DNA of 64,000 bases from Jiella sonneratiae (lineage in GTDB: Bacteria > Pseudomonadota > Alphaproteobacteria > Rhizobiales > Rhizobiaceae). Positions within the stretch are counted from its first letter, which is position 1; each line of letters opens with the position of its first letter. Positions 45,763 through 54,777 of this stretch are shown one piece after another. Position numbers and translations under genes: made by a program. The notes beneath the pieces were generated by a model. It searched no databases and had not been told where the DNA came from. It saw only the letters and a program-made list of their open reading frames with translations. The stretch lies in contig NZ_JAFMPY010000004.1 of the NCBI RefSeq assembly GCF_017353515.1, positions 62,001 to 126,000 of the forward strand, read 5' to 3'.

Positions 45763-47004
45763 TCAGGCCTTGATGTCGATGACGTATTGCTGGTTGTCGG
45801 CCGGATTTTTCAGGAGGTCGCAGACGCTCGCCGTGTCGGACGGCGGTACGGCCTTGAAGGTCTCGAGGACGTTCCACTTCTTGTCCTCGACGACGGCGAG
45901 ATAGGCGTTGCGCACGGTGTGGTGGGTCGCCGGGTCGAGCTTCACCTCGCCGCTCGGCCCCTTGTAGGAAACGCCGGTCTCGAGCGCCTCGATCACCTTC
46001 ATCCGGTCGAGGGAGCCGGCCTTCTTGACGCCTTCCGCCCAGAGATAGAGCCCCTCGTAGGTCGCGGCCGTGAGCTCGCTGATATAGGGGATCTGCGGCC
46101 AGCGCTTCTTCAGCTTCTCGACGAAGGCCTTGCTCTCCGGCGTGTCGAGCTCCTCGTAATAGCCGTAGCAGCCGTAGATTCCCTGGCTGACCGCGGCCTC
46201 GACGGTCGAGGGTTCGTTGACGAGGCCGAAGGTCGTCGAGGCGATCGGGATCTGGTCCTTCATGCCGGCCGACTGCCACTGCCGGTAGAAGGAGACGTGG
46301 TTGCCGCCCACCAGCGCCGACAGGATGAGGTCGGGCTTGGCCTCCTGGATCTTCGAGATCGTCGGTCCGAAATTGGTGACGTCGAGGGGGAAGAAGTCGA
46401 CCGACAGGACCTCGCCGCCGTTGTCCTGCATGTATTTGGTCATCCACTTGGCGGTGATCTGACCGTAATTGTAGTCGGCGGCGATGATGTAGGCCTTCTT
46501 GCCGCTCTTCTTCATCGCATAGGGCACGAGCTTCTCGACCGTCTGGGCCGGCGTGGTGCCGGTGCAGAAGGTGTCGCGGTCGCAGACGCCGCCCTCGTAG
46601 AGCACGTTGTAGAAGTAGAGGACGCGGAAGCGGTCGAAGGTCGGGCGGATCGCCTCGCGCGAGGCCGAGGTGATGCCGCCGTGGACGACGTCGACCCGGT
46701 CCTTCAAGGCGAGCTGCTGAGCGTATTGCGAATAGAGCTGGATGTTCGACTGGGTGTCGTACTGGATCAGCTTCAGCGGCCGGCCGAGCAGGCCGCCGGC
46801 ATCGTTGATCTCGGCGATCCCCTGTTCCATCGCGGTGACCATGGTGACGCCGGAGGAGGCGATCGCGCCGGACTGGTCCAGAAGGCTGCCGACCTTGATG
46901 GGGTCCTCGCTGCCGAAGGCGTAGCGCGTCGAGATCCCCGGCGCTGCGAGGGCCGCGGAGGCGGACACTGTCGTCTTCAGGAACTTGCGGCGTGAAATCG
47001 TCAT
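45763..47004 (-). CDS. Amide/urea-type ABC binding protein (UrtA/FmdD-like), Tat-exported
   Basis: A 413-residue periplasmic binding protein of the Peripla_BP_6 class. The N-terminus ISRRKFLKTTVSAS has a twin-arginine motif, with cleavage near SASAALAAPG/ISTRYAFG (about residue 30). The mature protein, SGAIASSGVTMVTAMEQGIAEIN, AADYNYGQITAKWM, STTFGLVNEP, TAATYEGLYLWAEG, resembles urea and short-chain-amide binding proteins. Tandem ATGs at 47007 and 47004 follow GAAGGG; 47004 has the better spacing. The neighbouring amidases imply an amide ligand. Confidence 0.92.
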   Translation of the reverse strand: MTISRRKFLKTTVSASAALAAPGISTRYAFGSEDPIKVGSLLDQSGAIASSGVTMVTAMEQGIAEINDAGGLLGRPLKLIQYDTQSNIQLYSQYAQQLALKDRVDVVHGGITSASREAIRPTFDRFRVLYFYNVLYEGGVCDRDTFCTGTTPAQTVEKLVPYAMKKSGKKAYIIAADYNYGQITAKWMTKYMQDNGGEVLSVDFFPLDVTNFGPTISKIQEAKPDLILSALVGGNHVSFYRQWQSAGMKDQIPIASTTFGLVNEPSTVEAAVSQGIYGCYGYYEELDTPESKAFVEKLKKRWPQIPYISELTAATYEGLYLWAEGVKKAGSLDRMKVIEALETGVSYKGPSGEVKLDPATHHTVRNAYLAVVEDKKWNVLETFKAVPPSDTASVCDLLKNPADNQQYVIDIKA

Positions 47005-47070
47005 CATGGGACCCTTCGGAGGACGGAACATCGGTTCCACGAAGACAATTGAAAACACAAAATTTGAAAA

Positions 47071-47087
47071 TGCAAACGTTTTTTGCA
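47071..47087. promoter_or_regulatory. Candidate operator upstream of the amide importer
   Basis: TGCAAA-CGTTT-TTTGCA (47071-47087) is a perfect inverted repeat in an AT-rich island 67 bases before the binding-protein start and just after the AmiC-like stop. A GCGGT-ttcc-ACCGC hairpin lies beside it on the minus strand (about 47089-47102). The site is suited to a MarR-type dimer and suggests a promoter internal to the locus. Confidence 0.5.
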
Positions 47088-47103
47088 GTGCGGTGGAAAC
47101 CGC

Positions 47104-48141
47104 CTAGCGGATGAAGGCGAGATCCAGACCGTCGACAGCCGCAAGGTGGATCGGCTGGCGTTTCCCCGCGACCGCCGGCTCGTCAGAGCCCCGCGCCGTC
47201 GAGCGCTGGAAGGTGCGGCCGAGCTCGCGCACGACGGCGGGCACCGCCAGTTCGCCGGCGGCCTCGGCAAGCGCGAGCAGGCAGTGGATGCCTTCGTAGC
47301 AGGACTGGCCGAAGGCGTTGGCGGGGGGCGGCGTCTCGCCGAAGCGGCCGTGATAGCGCTCCAGAAAGCAGCGGTTGTTGCGCGAGGAAAGCGCGGCGAA
47401 ATAGCCCGAGGAGAGGTAGAGGTTCTCGGTTGCGTCCGGCCCGATTCCGTAGAGCACCGTCTCGTCCACCGCCGAAGAGAACCGCAGCACCTTCGCCGCC
47501 AGCCCCTCGGCCGCGAAGGCGCGGTTGAAGGTGACGGCCTCCGCTCCGAGGAAATAGGGCACCACGGCGTCGGCGCGGCTGCGGACGATCTCGCCGAAGA
47601 GGAGATCGTAGTCCTCGAAGCCAAAGGGCACGATCCTCTCGCCGACGATCTCGGCACCGCGCGACGAAATGATGCGGCGCGCCGTCGCCAGCGTCTGGCG
47701 CGGCCAGACATAGTCGTTGCCGCACAGGTAGAAGCGCTTGGCGCCCTTCTGCTCGAACAGCCAGTCGATGCCGGGCCGGAGCAGTTCCTGCGAGGTCTCG
47801 CCGACGGTGACGATCGCCCGGTCGCGCTCGCGGCCCTCGAATTGCGGCGTGTAGACGAAGGGCACGCGGCCGCCGATCGTCGCGGCGACCGAGGAGCGCT
47901 GGTAGCTCGGCATCATGCCGATCACCGCGTCGATCTCGCCGAGGACGATCGGCAGGTCGACCGCCTCGGCGGCGCTCGCCGGGGTGACGCCCGCGTCGAG
48001 CACGGTGAGCTCGACCTCGTCGCCGAGCAGGCCGTAGCGATCGTTGATCTCGTCGACGGCAAGCCGTGCGCAGGCCTCCGACGACGGGGCCCAGATCCCG
48101 GCCGGACCGCTCTGCGCGATCAAGAGCCCGATGCGAATCAT
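47104..48141 (-). CDS. AmiC-like cytoplasmic amide-binding sensor
   Basis: A 345-residue Peripla_BP_6 protein that begins directly with IGLLIAQSGPAGIW and has no signal peptide or membrane helix. CGNDYVWPRQTLATARRIISSRGAEIVGE matches the corresponding GSDYIYPR region of Pseudomonas AmiC, and RADAVVPYFLG and SCYEGIHCLL continue the similarity. AmiC is a cytoplasmic binding-protein homologue that senses amides and sequesters the antiterminator AmiR. No AmiR-type ANTAR gene is in the window; a MarR gene is divergent instead. Function as an amide sensor is inferred. Confidence 0.8.
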   Translation of the reverse strand: MIRIGLLIAQSGPAGIWAPSSEACARLAVDEINDRYGLLGDEVELTVLDAGVTPASAAEAVDLPIVLGEIDAVIGMMPSYQRSSVAATIGGRVPFVYTPQFEGRERDRAIVTVGETSQELLRPGIDWLFEQKGAKRFYLCGNDYVWPRQTLATARRIISSRGAEIVGERIVPFGFEDYDLLFGEIVRSRADAVVPYFLGAEAVTFNRAFAAEGLAAKVLRFSSAVDETVLYGIGPDATENLYLSSGYFAALSSRNNRCFLERYHGRFGETPPPANAFGQSCYEGIHCLLALAEAAGELAVPAVVRELGRTFQRSTARGSDEPAVAGKRQPIHLAAVDGLDLAFIR

Positions 48142-48505
48142 TCGCTGCCCCCGGCAAGGCCTGCAAGGTCCGCCGAACGCCTCCGGCGGAGCGCGACCGA
48201 AGAGGGACGCAGCATATTTCGTGCCAGATCGCGCGGCGATGCCCGCGGCCCGCGGAGGCGGGGCCGGCCGGCGCGCCAGGGCCGCTCGCCTGGCAAGCCT
48301 CTGCGGTGCGCCGGCGCTTCAGGAGCGCCCCGGGCAAGGCAGACTGCGCGAATCCTGGGCAGTGCGCGGCGGCGGCTGCAACCTGCGGGAGCGGGCGGCG
48401 GCGCTGCCTGCAGGAAGGGTCGTTTCCCGCGTGGGCTGCGATATCGAATTGCCATGTCCCGGCGGGGACAATATATGAAAATTCCAATATCCAGGAGGGA
48501 CCCCC
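48142..48505. promoter_or_regulatory. Divergent AmiC-like / MarR regulatory region
   Basis: Within this 364-base gap, the MarR-proximal end holds two palindromes: GATATCGAATT (48440-48450) mirrored by AATTCCAATATC (48480-48491, imperfect), and inside them the perfect TGTCCC-ggcg-GGGACA (48455-48470). AGGAGGG then precedes the MarR ATG. The remaining roughly 300 bases upstream of the AmiC-like gene are GC-rich and gene-free, leaving a long untranslated leader if transcription starts near 48440. Confidence 0.5.
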
Positions 48506-48940
48506 ATGAGCGGCTCGCCCGAAGCAGGCCCGATCGCGCTGTCGGATCTGATTGCCGGCGTCAACCGCCGCTTCGACGTCGCCGTCGAATCGAGGCTGAA
48601 GGCTGCGGGGGTGCGCATCGAGCACTACCGCGTCCTCGAAAGCCTGATGCGCCGCGACGGCCAGTCGATGGGGGAACTCGCGCCGACGGTCTTCGTCGAC
48701 CTGCCGACGCTGACCAAGATCGTCGACCGGATGGTGGCCTCGGGGGTCGTCTACCGTGCGCCCGATCCGAAAGACCGGCGCCGGGTCCTGGTCTTCCTGT
48801 CGGAGCGCGGCCGGGCGCAGTTCGCCGACCTGAGGCCGGCGGTGGACAGCGAGCGCCGGGCGGCGACCGGGGGGCTGAGCGGCGTCGAGACCGACCAGCT
48901 TCTCGGGCTTCTCGCCGGCATCCTCAACCGGCCGCACTGA
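48506..48940 (+). CDS. MarR-family transcriptional regulator
   Basis: A 144-residue winged-helix protein. IEHYRVLESLMRRDGQSMGELAP and VDLPTLTKIVDRMVASGVVYRAPDPKDRRRVLVFLSERG (quoted in part) form the DNA-binding domain, with the wing at DPKDRRR. Dimerisation helices flank it. It is divergent from the AmiC-like gene and has palindromes just upstream, so it probably represses itself and the amide locus in response to a small ligand. Confidence 0.9.
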   Translation: MSGSPEAGPIALSDLIAGVNRRFDVAVESRLKAAGVRIEHYRVLESLMRRDGQSMGELAPTVFVDLPTLTKIVDRMVASGVVYRAPDPKDRRRVLVFLSERGRAQFADLRPAVDSERRAATGGLSGVETDQLLGLLAGILNRPH

Positions 48941-49006
48941 AAGTCCGGAGCCGCGGGCTCCGGGGCCGGCGCCGCGGCAGCGCGGAATATCAAGGCGCGC
49001 CGCCGG

Positions 49007-50203
49007 TCAGTCCGGCCAGCGCAGCGCCTTTTCCGTGTTCTGGCGCGGCGCGGCCATCGCGCCCTCCGGCCGCGGCGCCGCCATCACGCGCTTCAGTGCC
49101 TCGGCGACGATCTCGGCCTCTCCGGGATGGAGATTGCACGGGTCGAGGAAGAAGAAGCCGAGCTCGGCCTCGTGATCGCGCACGATGACCGGCGGCTCGC
49201 CGGCCGCCAGCGCCCTGGCCAGCCCGGTCGCGGTGAAGCCGCTTTCCGGCGCGACGGCGACCTCCAGCCGGTCGAGCGGATTGTGCGTCGGGTCGGGCCT
49301 GATCTCGGCGTTCAGACCGGGCAGGGCGTCGAGGGTCGTCTTCCAGAGTTCGAGGGCCGCCGTCTCGCGCGCCCTGATTCCGGCATGGTCGCGCTTTTCC
49401 CAGGCTTCGAGCGCCGCCATCACGCCGGCGATCGATTCCTTGCCGACCTTCATGCCGCGGCCGATCCCCTTGTTCTGGAGATAGGCGGCGCGCACCAGAT
49501 CCTTGCGCCCGGCGACGATGCCGGAGGTCGGGCCGGAGAGGAACTTGTGGCCGGAATAGACGACGACGTCGGCGCCGCGCGCGAGGAAGCCGCGCAGGTC
49601 GTATTCCGAGGCCGCGTCGACGATCACCGGCACGCCGCGCGGCCGGCAGATCTCCACCACCTGTTCGAGGCAGATCTGGCCGTATTGGACGGTGTGATGG
49701 CTGACGACGAAGAGCAGCGCCGCCGTCCTGTCGCCGATCGCGCGTTCGACGTGATAGGGCATCACCTGCGTCGCCGTGCCGGCGAACACCACCTTGCCGC
49801 CGGCGAGGCGGATCGACTGGTCGACCGGCGCACCGTAGTTCACCGCATGGCCGAGCTGCAGGATGACCTCGTCCTTCAGCCCCTCGGTCCGGTCCGGCAG
49901 CTTCTCGACGGCGAGGAGGTCGGTGCCGGTCATCGCGCCGGCGACGCTCATCGAGATGCCGGCGGCGCAGCAGGCGGTGACGAAGCCGGCTTCGCTGCCG
50001 GTGAGCCGGGAAATCACCGCGCTCGCCCGCCGCTGCAGGTCGTCCATCTCGACCCATTGCGGGGCGATTTCGGCCATCGCCGCGATCGCGTCCTCATGGA
50101 TGATCGAGGCGCCGAGCGAGGTCATCGTGCCGGAGACGTTGATCACCGCGCGAAGCCCGTGGCGGCTGCGGTAGTCGGAATTGTGCCTGGCGTCGATCGG
50201 CAT
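49007..50203 (-). CDS. SelA-like PLP-dependent lyase (DgaE/COG1921 family)
   Basis: A 398-residue fold-type I PLP protein related to SelA and to D-glucosaminate-6-phosphate ammonia-lyase. It has [32 protein letters not shown], Asp196 in [12 protein letters not shown] and the PLP Lys220 in [14 protein letters not shown]. No selenium pathway is implied; such proteins outside sel loci often catalyse ammonia elimination from amino sugars or amino acids. They recur beside COG3964 amidohydrolases, as here. ATG at 50203, AGAGGA eleven bases upstream. It is divergent from the IclR gene and is transcribed away from the rest of the minus-strand cluster. Confidence 0.85.
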   Translation of the reverse strand: MPIDARHNSDYRSRHGLRAVINVSGTMTSLGASIIHEDAIAAMAEIAPQWVEMDDLQRRASAVISRLTGSEAGFVTACCAAGISMSVAGAMTGTDLLAVEKLPDRTEGLKDEVILQLGHAVNYGAPVDQSIRLAGGKVVFAGTATQVMPYHVERAIGDRTAALLFVVSHHTVQYGQICLEQVVEICRPRGVPVIVDAASEYDLRGFLARGADVVVYSGHKFLSGPTSGIVAGRKDLVRAAYLQNKGIGRGMKVGKESIAGVMAALEAWEKRDHAGIRARETAALELWKTTLDALPGLNAEIRPDPTHNPLDRLEVAVAPESGFTATGLARALAAGEPPVIVRDHEAELGFFFLDPCNLHPGEAEIVAEALKRVMAAPRPEGAMAAPRQNTEKALRWPD

Positions 50204-50217
50204 GGTCAAGATCCTCT

Positions 50218-50234
50218 CAGAATTGGATTTTCTG
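50218..50234. promoter_or_regulatory. Candidate IclR operator
   Basis: CAGAA-N7-TTCTG, a perfect inverted repeat with an AT-rich centre, lies 15 bases upstream of the SelA-like start in the 121-base divergent gap before the IclR gene. Its location would let the IclR protein control both directions. Confidence 0.4.
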
Positions 50235-50324
50235 GCCCGTGGCCGGATGATCGGGGAAAGCCGTCCGCCGCTTGACCCGACCCGGTCTTCCCGTTCTATG
50301 GAAGCCGGATTCGAGGAGGGCGAT

Positions 50325-51089
50325 GTGAGCGCGACCAATGTCAGGAGCCGGACCAGCGGCATCGACCGGACGCTGCAGGTCATGGACATGCTGGTCGACC
50401 GGCGCGAGCCGATGTCGGCCTACGACATCGCCAAGAGCGTCGGAGCGCCGATCTCGACGATCTACCGGCTGGTCGACGAGTTGGTCGAGCGCGAGATGCT
50501 GTCGCGCGGGCCGGACAATCTCGTCTGGCTCGGCGCCCGGCTGATGCGCTACGGCCTCGTCTACCGCCAGCGGATCGACGCCTTCGGCCGCGCCGAGGAG
50601 GAGATGCAGCGTCTCGTCGCGCAGACCGGCGAGACGGTGCAGATCTGCACCCGCGACGGCGGTATGATGCTGGTCGTCGGCATGGAGGAGGGGCCGGGCC
50701 ACTTCCAGGTCGCCTCGAGGGTCGGCACCCGCGTGCCGCTGAACTGGACGGCCTCGGGGCGGCTGCTTCTCGGCCATCTCGGCGACGAGGAACGCCGCGC
50801 CGCCTTCGCCGCCTCGGCGATGCCGTCTGCGACCGGCATGGCCGAGCTCGACCCGGAGCGGCTGTCGGCCCAGGCGCGGGCGGATTTCGAGGCGCGCCTC
50901 GCCACGCAGTTCAACGCCAGCGAATATGCCGTCGCCTGCATCGCCTCGCCGATCCGCGACGAGGCCGGCGCCTGCGTCGCGACGATCTCGATCGTCCTGC
51001 CGGACCGGCGCGCCGAGGAACGCCAGGCCGAACTCGCCGAGGCGGTCCGCCGGGCGGCGGCGGCGGTCGAGCGCTCGCTCGGCCGCTGA
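50325..51089 (+). CDS. IclR-family transcriptional regulator
   Basis: A 254-residue regulator: winged helix [28 protein letters not shown] (in part) with recognition helix [13 protein letters not shown] near 41-53, then the IclR effector domain with [10 protein letters not shown] and [26 protein letters not shown] choose the GTG at 50325, preceded by GAGGAGG at ideal spacing, over ATGs at 50298 and 50181. It lies inside the SelA-like/Dpp locus and probably senses the imported substrate or its acid product. Confidence 0.9.
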   Translation: MSATNVRSRTSGIDRTLQVMDMLVDRREPMSAYDIAKSVGAPISTIYRLVDELVEREMLSRGPDNLVWLGARLMRYGLVYRQRIDAFGRAEEEMQRLVAQTGETVQICTRDGGMMLVVGMEEGPGHFQVASRVGTRVPLNWTASGRLLLGHLGDEERRAAFAASAMPSATGMAELDPERLSAQARADFEARLATQFNASEYAVACIASPIRDEAGACVATISIVLPDRRAEERQAELAEAVRRAAAAVERSLGR

Positions 51090-51132
51090 TCCGGCGCGGC
51101 CGGCCGGCTTCGTCGCCCGATGCGTCAGGGCC

Positions 51133-51645
51133 TCAGCCACGTTCGAAGATCGCCTCCACCTCGACGGTGATGTTGTTCGGCAGCGACGAGACGCCGAAGG
51201 ACGAGCGGGCATGCACGCCGGCAGGCCCGAACACCGCGGCCAGAAGGTCCGAGGCGCCGTCGATGACGAAGGAATGGCGGGCGAAGTCGGGCGTCGCATT
51301 GACGAGGCCGAGCAGCTTCACCACCCCGCCGACGGCGTCGAGACTGCCGCAATGGCCGCGCAGCGCCGCGAGGATGTTGAGGGCGACGATCTCGGCGTGG
51401 CCGCGCGCCGCCTCGGCGTCGACGTCGCCCCCGACCTTGCCGCGCATCAGGCTGCCGTCCTGGAGCACCGGCCCCTGGCCGGAGACGTAGAGCAGCGAGC
51501 CGCATTCCCGCACGTTGGTGAAGGACCCGATCGGCACCGGCGGCGCCGCCGGCAGCGCGATCCTGGCCGCCGCCAGCCGTGACTCGGGGGTGCCGTCGGT
51601 CTGGCGGATCGGAAAGGGCGTCGAACCAAGGGGCGTCGAACTCAT
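51133..51645 (-). CDS. RidA-family protein
   Basis: A 170-residue YjgF/RidA-fold protein: PPVPIGSFTNVRECGSLLYVSGQGPV, LNILAALRGHCGSLDAVGGVVKLLG and RSSFGVSSLPNNITVEVEAIFE. The usual substrate-contact Arg (about 105 in RidA) and terminal Glu are replaced within RSSFGVSSLP-x5-EVEAIFE, so it is a member of a non-archetypal subgroup. RidA proteins hydrolyse 2-aminoacrylate and related imines. In this locus the SelA-like lyase could create such an enamine. It lies six bases upstream of the DppF stop's gene start boundary, ending the operon's promoter-distal part. Confidence 0.87.
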   Translation of the reverse strand: MSSTPLGSTPFPIRQTDGTPESRLAAARIALPAAPPVPIGSFTNVRECGSLLYVSGQGPVLQDGSLMRGKVGGDVDAEAARGHAEIVALNILAALRGHCGSLDAVGGVVKLLGLVNATPDFARHSFVIDGASDLLAAVFGPAGVHARSSFGVSSLPNNITVEVEAIFERG

Positions 51646-51651
51646 GGGACC

Positions 51652-52665
51652 TCAGAGATTGATGCAATGGGCGAAGCGTCCCGGGCCGACGGCCACGGGC
51701 GCGGGGAAGGCCGCGGCGCAGGCTTGAAGCGCGCGCGGACAGCGGGTGCGGAAGACGCAGCCGGAAGGCGGGTCGAGCGGGCTCGGGATCTGGCCCGCCA
51801 GCACCTCGCGGTTGCGCGGGGCCGCCGGATCGGGCTGCGGCACCGCCGAGAGGAGGGCGCGGGCATAGGGGTGGGCGGGCGCGCGCACGAGCTCCCGCGC
51901 CGGCCCCGTCTCGACGATCCGGCCGAGATACATCACCGCGATCCGGTCGCAGAGATAGTCGACGACGGAAAGGTCGTGGGCGATGAACAGCATCGTCAGC
52001 CCGCGGCTTTCCCGCAGATCGAGGAGAAGGTTGAGGATCTGCGCCTGGATCGAGACGTCGAGGGCCGAGACGCTCTCGTCGGCGACGATGAATTCCGGTT
52101 CGAGCGCGAGCGCCCGGGCGATGCCGACGCGCTGGCGCTGGCCGCCGGAAAATTCGTGCGGATAGCGCTTCATCTGGTCGGCCGACAGCCCGACCTCCTC
52201 AAGCAGCGCCGCGACCCTGTCGCGCCGCTCGCCCCGCGTGCCGATGCCGTGGGCGCGCAGGCCCTCGCCGACGATGTGCTCGACCTTGAGACGCGGGTTG
52301 AGCGAGGAGACCGGATCCTGGAAGATGATCTGCATGCGCCTGCGCATGGCCGTCATCTGGCGCGGCGAAAGCGCCGTCAGGTCTTCGCCGGCAAAGCGGA
52401 TCGAGCCGGCGCTCGGCTCGACCAGCCGCAGCAGCGTCCGCCCCAGCGTCGTCTTGCCGGAGCCCGATTCGCCGACAAGCCCGGTGATCGAGCCGCGCGG
52501 AATGTCGAGGTCGACGCTTTCCACCGCGTGGACCGTGCCGCGCGGCGTCTGGTAGCGCTTCGACAGGCCGCGGATCGAGAGCAGCGGTTCGCCGGCGGCG
52601 GTCTTCGCGGCCGCGGCGGTCTCGGCGGCCGCGCCGGCGGGGCGGGCGGAATGCGGCTCAGGCAT
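51652..52665 (-). CDS. Dipeptide-type ABC ATPase (DppF-like)
   Basis: A 337-residue ATPase: GESGSGKTTLGRTLL Walker A, IFQDPVSSLNPRLKV, FSGGQRQRVGIARAL, FIVADESVSALDVSIQAQIL (Ser replaces the common Pro of DEPVS) and the C-terminal cysteine pattern CVFRTRCPRALQAC of peptide-type ATPases, which can bind an iron-sulfur cluster. Overlaps the DppD gene by eight bases. Confidence 0.93.
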   Translation of the reverse strand: MPEPHSARPAGAAAETAAAAKTAAGEPLLSIRGLSKRYQTPRGTVHAVESVDLDIPRGSITGLVGESGSGKTTLGRTLLRLVEPSAGSIRFAGEDLTALSPRQMTAMRRRMQIIFQDPVSSLNPRLKVEHIVGEGLRAHGIGTRGERRDRVAALLEEVGLSADQMKRYPHEFSGGQRQRVGIARALALEPEFIVADESVSALDVSIQAQILNLLLDLRESRGLTMLFIAHDLSVVDYLCDRIAVMYLGRIVETGPARELVRAPAHPYARALLSAVPQPDPAAPRNREVLAGQIPSPLDPPSGCVFRTRCPRALQACAAAFPAPVAVGPGRFAHCINL

Positions 52666-53659
52666 CGGCGAGCACCTCCTGCGCCCTGATGCAGGCGGCG
52701 CGGTGGCGGGCGGCGACCTCCATCAGCAGGACCCGGCGCTGGCAGGCCGGCAGCGCAAAGGAGCAGCGCGGCGCGAAGGCGCAGCCGCGCGGCAGCGCAA
52801 AGAGCGGCGGCACCGCCCCCGGAATCGCCTTCAGCCGTTCCCCCTCGGGACGATCCGGCCGCGGGATCGAGGCGAGGAGACCACGCGTATAGGGATGGGC
52901 CGGGGCGGCGAACAGCTCGCCGACGCCGGCCTCCTCGACCACCGCGCCCGCATACATCACCGCGACGTCGTCGGCCATCTCGGCGACGACGCCCATGTCG
53001 TGGGTGATGAACAGGATCGACATGCCCATTTCGCGCTGCAGCCGGCGCATCAGCTCGAGAATCTGCGCCTGCACGGTGACGTCGAGCGCCGTCGTCGGTT
53101 CGTCGGCGATGAGGAGCTGGGGCGCGCAGACGAGGGCGAGCGCGATCATCACCCGCTGGCGCATGCCGCCGGAAAGTTCGTGCGGATAGCTCGACAGCCG
53201 CGAGGCCGCGGCGGGAATCTCGACGAGTTCCAGCATCTCGACGATGCGGCGGCGGCGGGTGGCCGCGTCGAGATCCTCATGCAGATCGAGCATTTCGCCG
53301 ATCTGTTCGCCGATCGAGAACAGCGGGTTGAGGGAGGACATCGGCTCCTGGAAGATCATCGCGATCTCGCGGCCGCGGATCTTGCGGAACGCCCGCGCCG
53401 AAAGGCCGGCGAGATCGACGGTCTCGCCGTTGCGGCTGCGGTAGAACGCATTGCCGCCGGCAACGGCGCCGTTCGGCGGCAGCAGCCCGAGCAGCGCCAG
53501 CGACGTCACCGATTTGCCCGATCCGCTCTCGCCGACGAGGGCGAGCGTCTTGCCCGCCTGAAGCGAGAAGCCGACGTCGCGCAGCGCCGTCACCGTCCGC
53601 CCGCGGGCGCGGAAGGTGACGCGGAGGCCGTCGACGGAAAGGATCGGGGCTTTCGTCAT
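52658..53659 (-). CDS. Dipeptide-type ABC ATPase (DppD-like)
   Basis: A 333-residue ATPase: [93 protein letters not shown], and the Cys-rich tail [17 protein letters not shown] at 53659 overlaps the amidohydrolase stop (ATGA). Pairs with DppF. Confidence 0.94.
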   Translation of the reverse strand: MTKAPILSVDGLRVTFRARGRTVTALRDVGFSLQAGKTLALVGESGSGKSVTSLALLGLLPPNGAVAGGNAFYRSRNGETVDLAGLSARAFRKIRGREIAMIFQEPMSSLNPLFSIGEQIGEMLDLHEDLDAATRRRRIVEMLELVEIPAAASRLSSYPHELSGGMRQRVMIALALVCAPQLLIADEPTTALDVTVQAQILELMRRLQREMGMSILFITHDMGVVAEMADDVAVMYAGAVVEEAGVGELFAAPAHPYTRGLLASIPRPDRPEGERLKAIPGAVPPLFALPRGCAFAPRCSFALPACQRRVLLMEVAARHRAACIRAQEVLADA

Positions 53660-54777
53660 GGCAGCCGCCGCGCCGCCTCCGTGACGCTCGCGCCGATCAC
53701 CGTCCGGCGCGGCTCGACCATCCTTTCGAGGCGCAGCCGATTGCCCATGGAATCGACCGCCTCGACGTCGGAATCGACGACGTCGAACAGCGTGAAGTCC
53801 GCCTTCATGCCGGGCGCAAGGCCGGTGGAAAGACCGAGGATCGAGCGCGGCCGGCCGGTGATCGCGGCAATGCAGTCTTCCAGCGGCAGGCCGACGGCGA
53901 GGAGCTTGGCGATCGTCGTCGCCATGTCGTAGACCGGGCTGCGGATGGAGTGGAGATGCAGGTCGGTCGAGATCGACCAGGGCTTCAGCCCCTTCTCGAT
54001 GGCGCGTCGCGCGACGGAAAAGTCGAAGGAGGCGCCGCCATGGCCGACATCCATGCGGATGCCCTCGCCGGCCAGCCGGATCGCATGGGCCCAGAGCTTC
54101 TCGGTGTCGGCGATCGAGCCGGCCTTCTTGCCGTTGAAGCAGTGGGTGACGATGTCGCCTTCGGTCAGGATGTCGAAGACCTCGTCGATCAGCGGCGGCG
54201 GCTCGCCGACATGCACCATCAGCGGCAGGTTGACGATCTCGGCGACGCGCTTGGCGATCTTCGCCGGCGTGATCCCCCAGCCGCCGACGATGACGCCGGA
54301 AGCCCGCACCTTGACGCCGCAGATGACGTCGCGGTTCGCCTCGATCACCGCCAGCGTCCGGTCGATGTCGATCGAGCGGAGATCGATCAACTCCGGCACC
54401 CGGTTGCAGGCGACGAGGCCGATCGAGCCGATGTTGAGGAAGGCCTTGATGGTCTCGGCGGCCGGATCGATGACGTATTCCCGAAGGCCGTGGAAATTCG
54501 CTTCGCCGGCGCTGCCGGCGTCGGCCATCGACGTGACGCCGGTGCCGCGCCCGGCTTCGGACGCCCGGATCGAGATGTCGGTGCCGCCGTGCCAGACATG
54601 GACGTGGAGGTCGCACCAGCCGGGGGAGAGATAGGCGCCGCCGCAGTCGACGGTGCGGGCGCCCTGGGGCGCTGCGGCGGCGAGGCTGCCGTCGTCGGCG
54701 ACGTGGATCGCCGTCGGCGCGGTCTTAAAGCCGATCGGCCGGAAGTTGGTGAGGGTGAAGGCCATGGGGCGGGTCAC
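53656..54777 (-). CDS. COG3964 metal-dependent amidohydrolase/deacetylase
   Basis: A 373-residue TIM-barrel hydrolase of the amidohydrolase superfamily. His58 and His60 in CDLHVHVWHGG, the carboxylated Lys156 in CGVKVRASG, His in PLMVHVGEPP, His in VTHCFNGKK and Asp in STDLHLHS form a binuclear metal site. This group has often been misnamed dihydroorotase; characterised relatives (such as Agrobacterium Atu3266) hydrolyse acetyl-(R)-mandelate in vitro, while the physiological substrate is unsettled. It sits between the Dpp ATPase and permease genes, so it acts on an imported compound. GTG start at 54777, three bases after AAGGA. Confidence 0.88.
   Translation of the reverse strand: MTRPMAFTLTNFRPIGFKTAPTAIHVADDGSLAAAAPQGARTVDCGGAYLSPGWCDLHVHVWHGGTDISIRASEAGRGTGVTSMADAGSAGEANFHGLREYVIDPAAETIKAFLNIGSIGLVACNRVPELIDLRSIDIDRTLAVIEANRDVICGVKVRASGVIVGGWGITPAKIAKRVAEIVNLPLMVHVGEPPPLIDEVFDILTEGDIVTHCFNGKKAGSIADTEKLWAHAIRLAGEGIRMDVGHGGASFDFSVARRAIEKGLKPWSISTDLHLHSIRSPVYDMATTIAKLLAVGLPLEDCIAAITGRPRSILGLSTGLAPGMKADFTLFDVVDSDVEAVDSMGNRLRLERMVEPRRTVIGASVTEAARRLP

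Noticed and set aside
49007-50203. Reading the SelA-like gene as selenocysteine synthase
   Set aside because: No selB, selC or selD neighbours; the context is a catabolic locus and the protein is shorter than SelA.
53656-54777. Calling the amidohydrolase a dihydroorotase
   Set aside because: No pyrimidine genes nearby, and the sequence fits the COG3964 group for which that name is a known misannotation.
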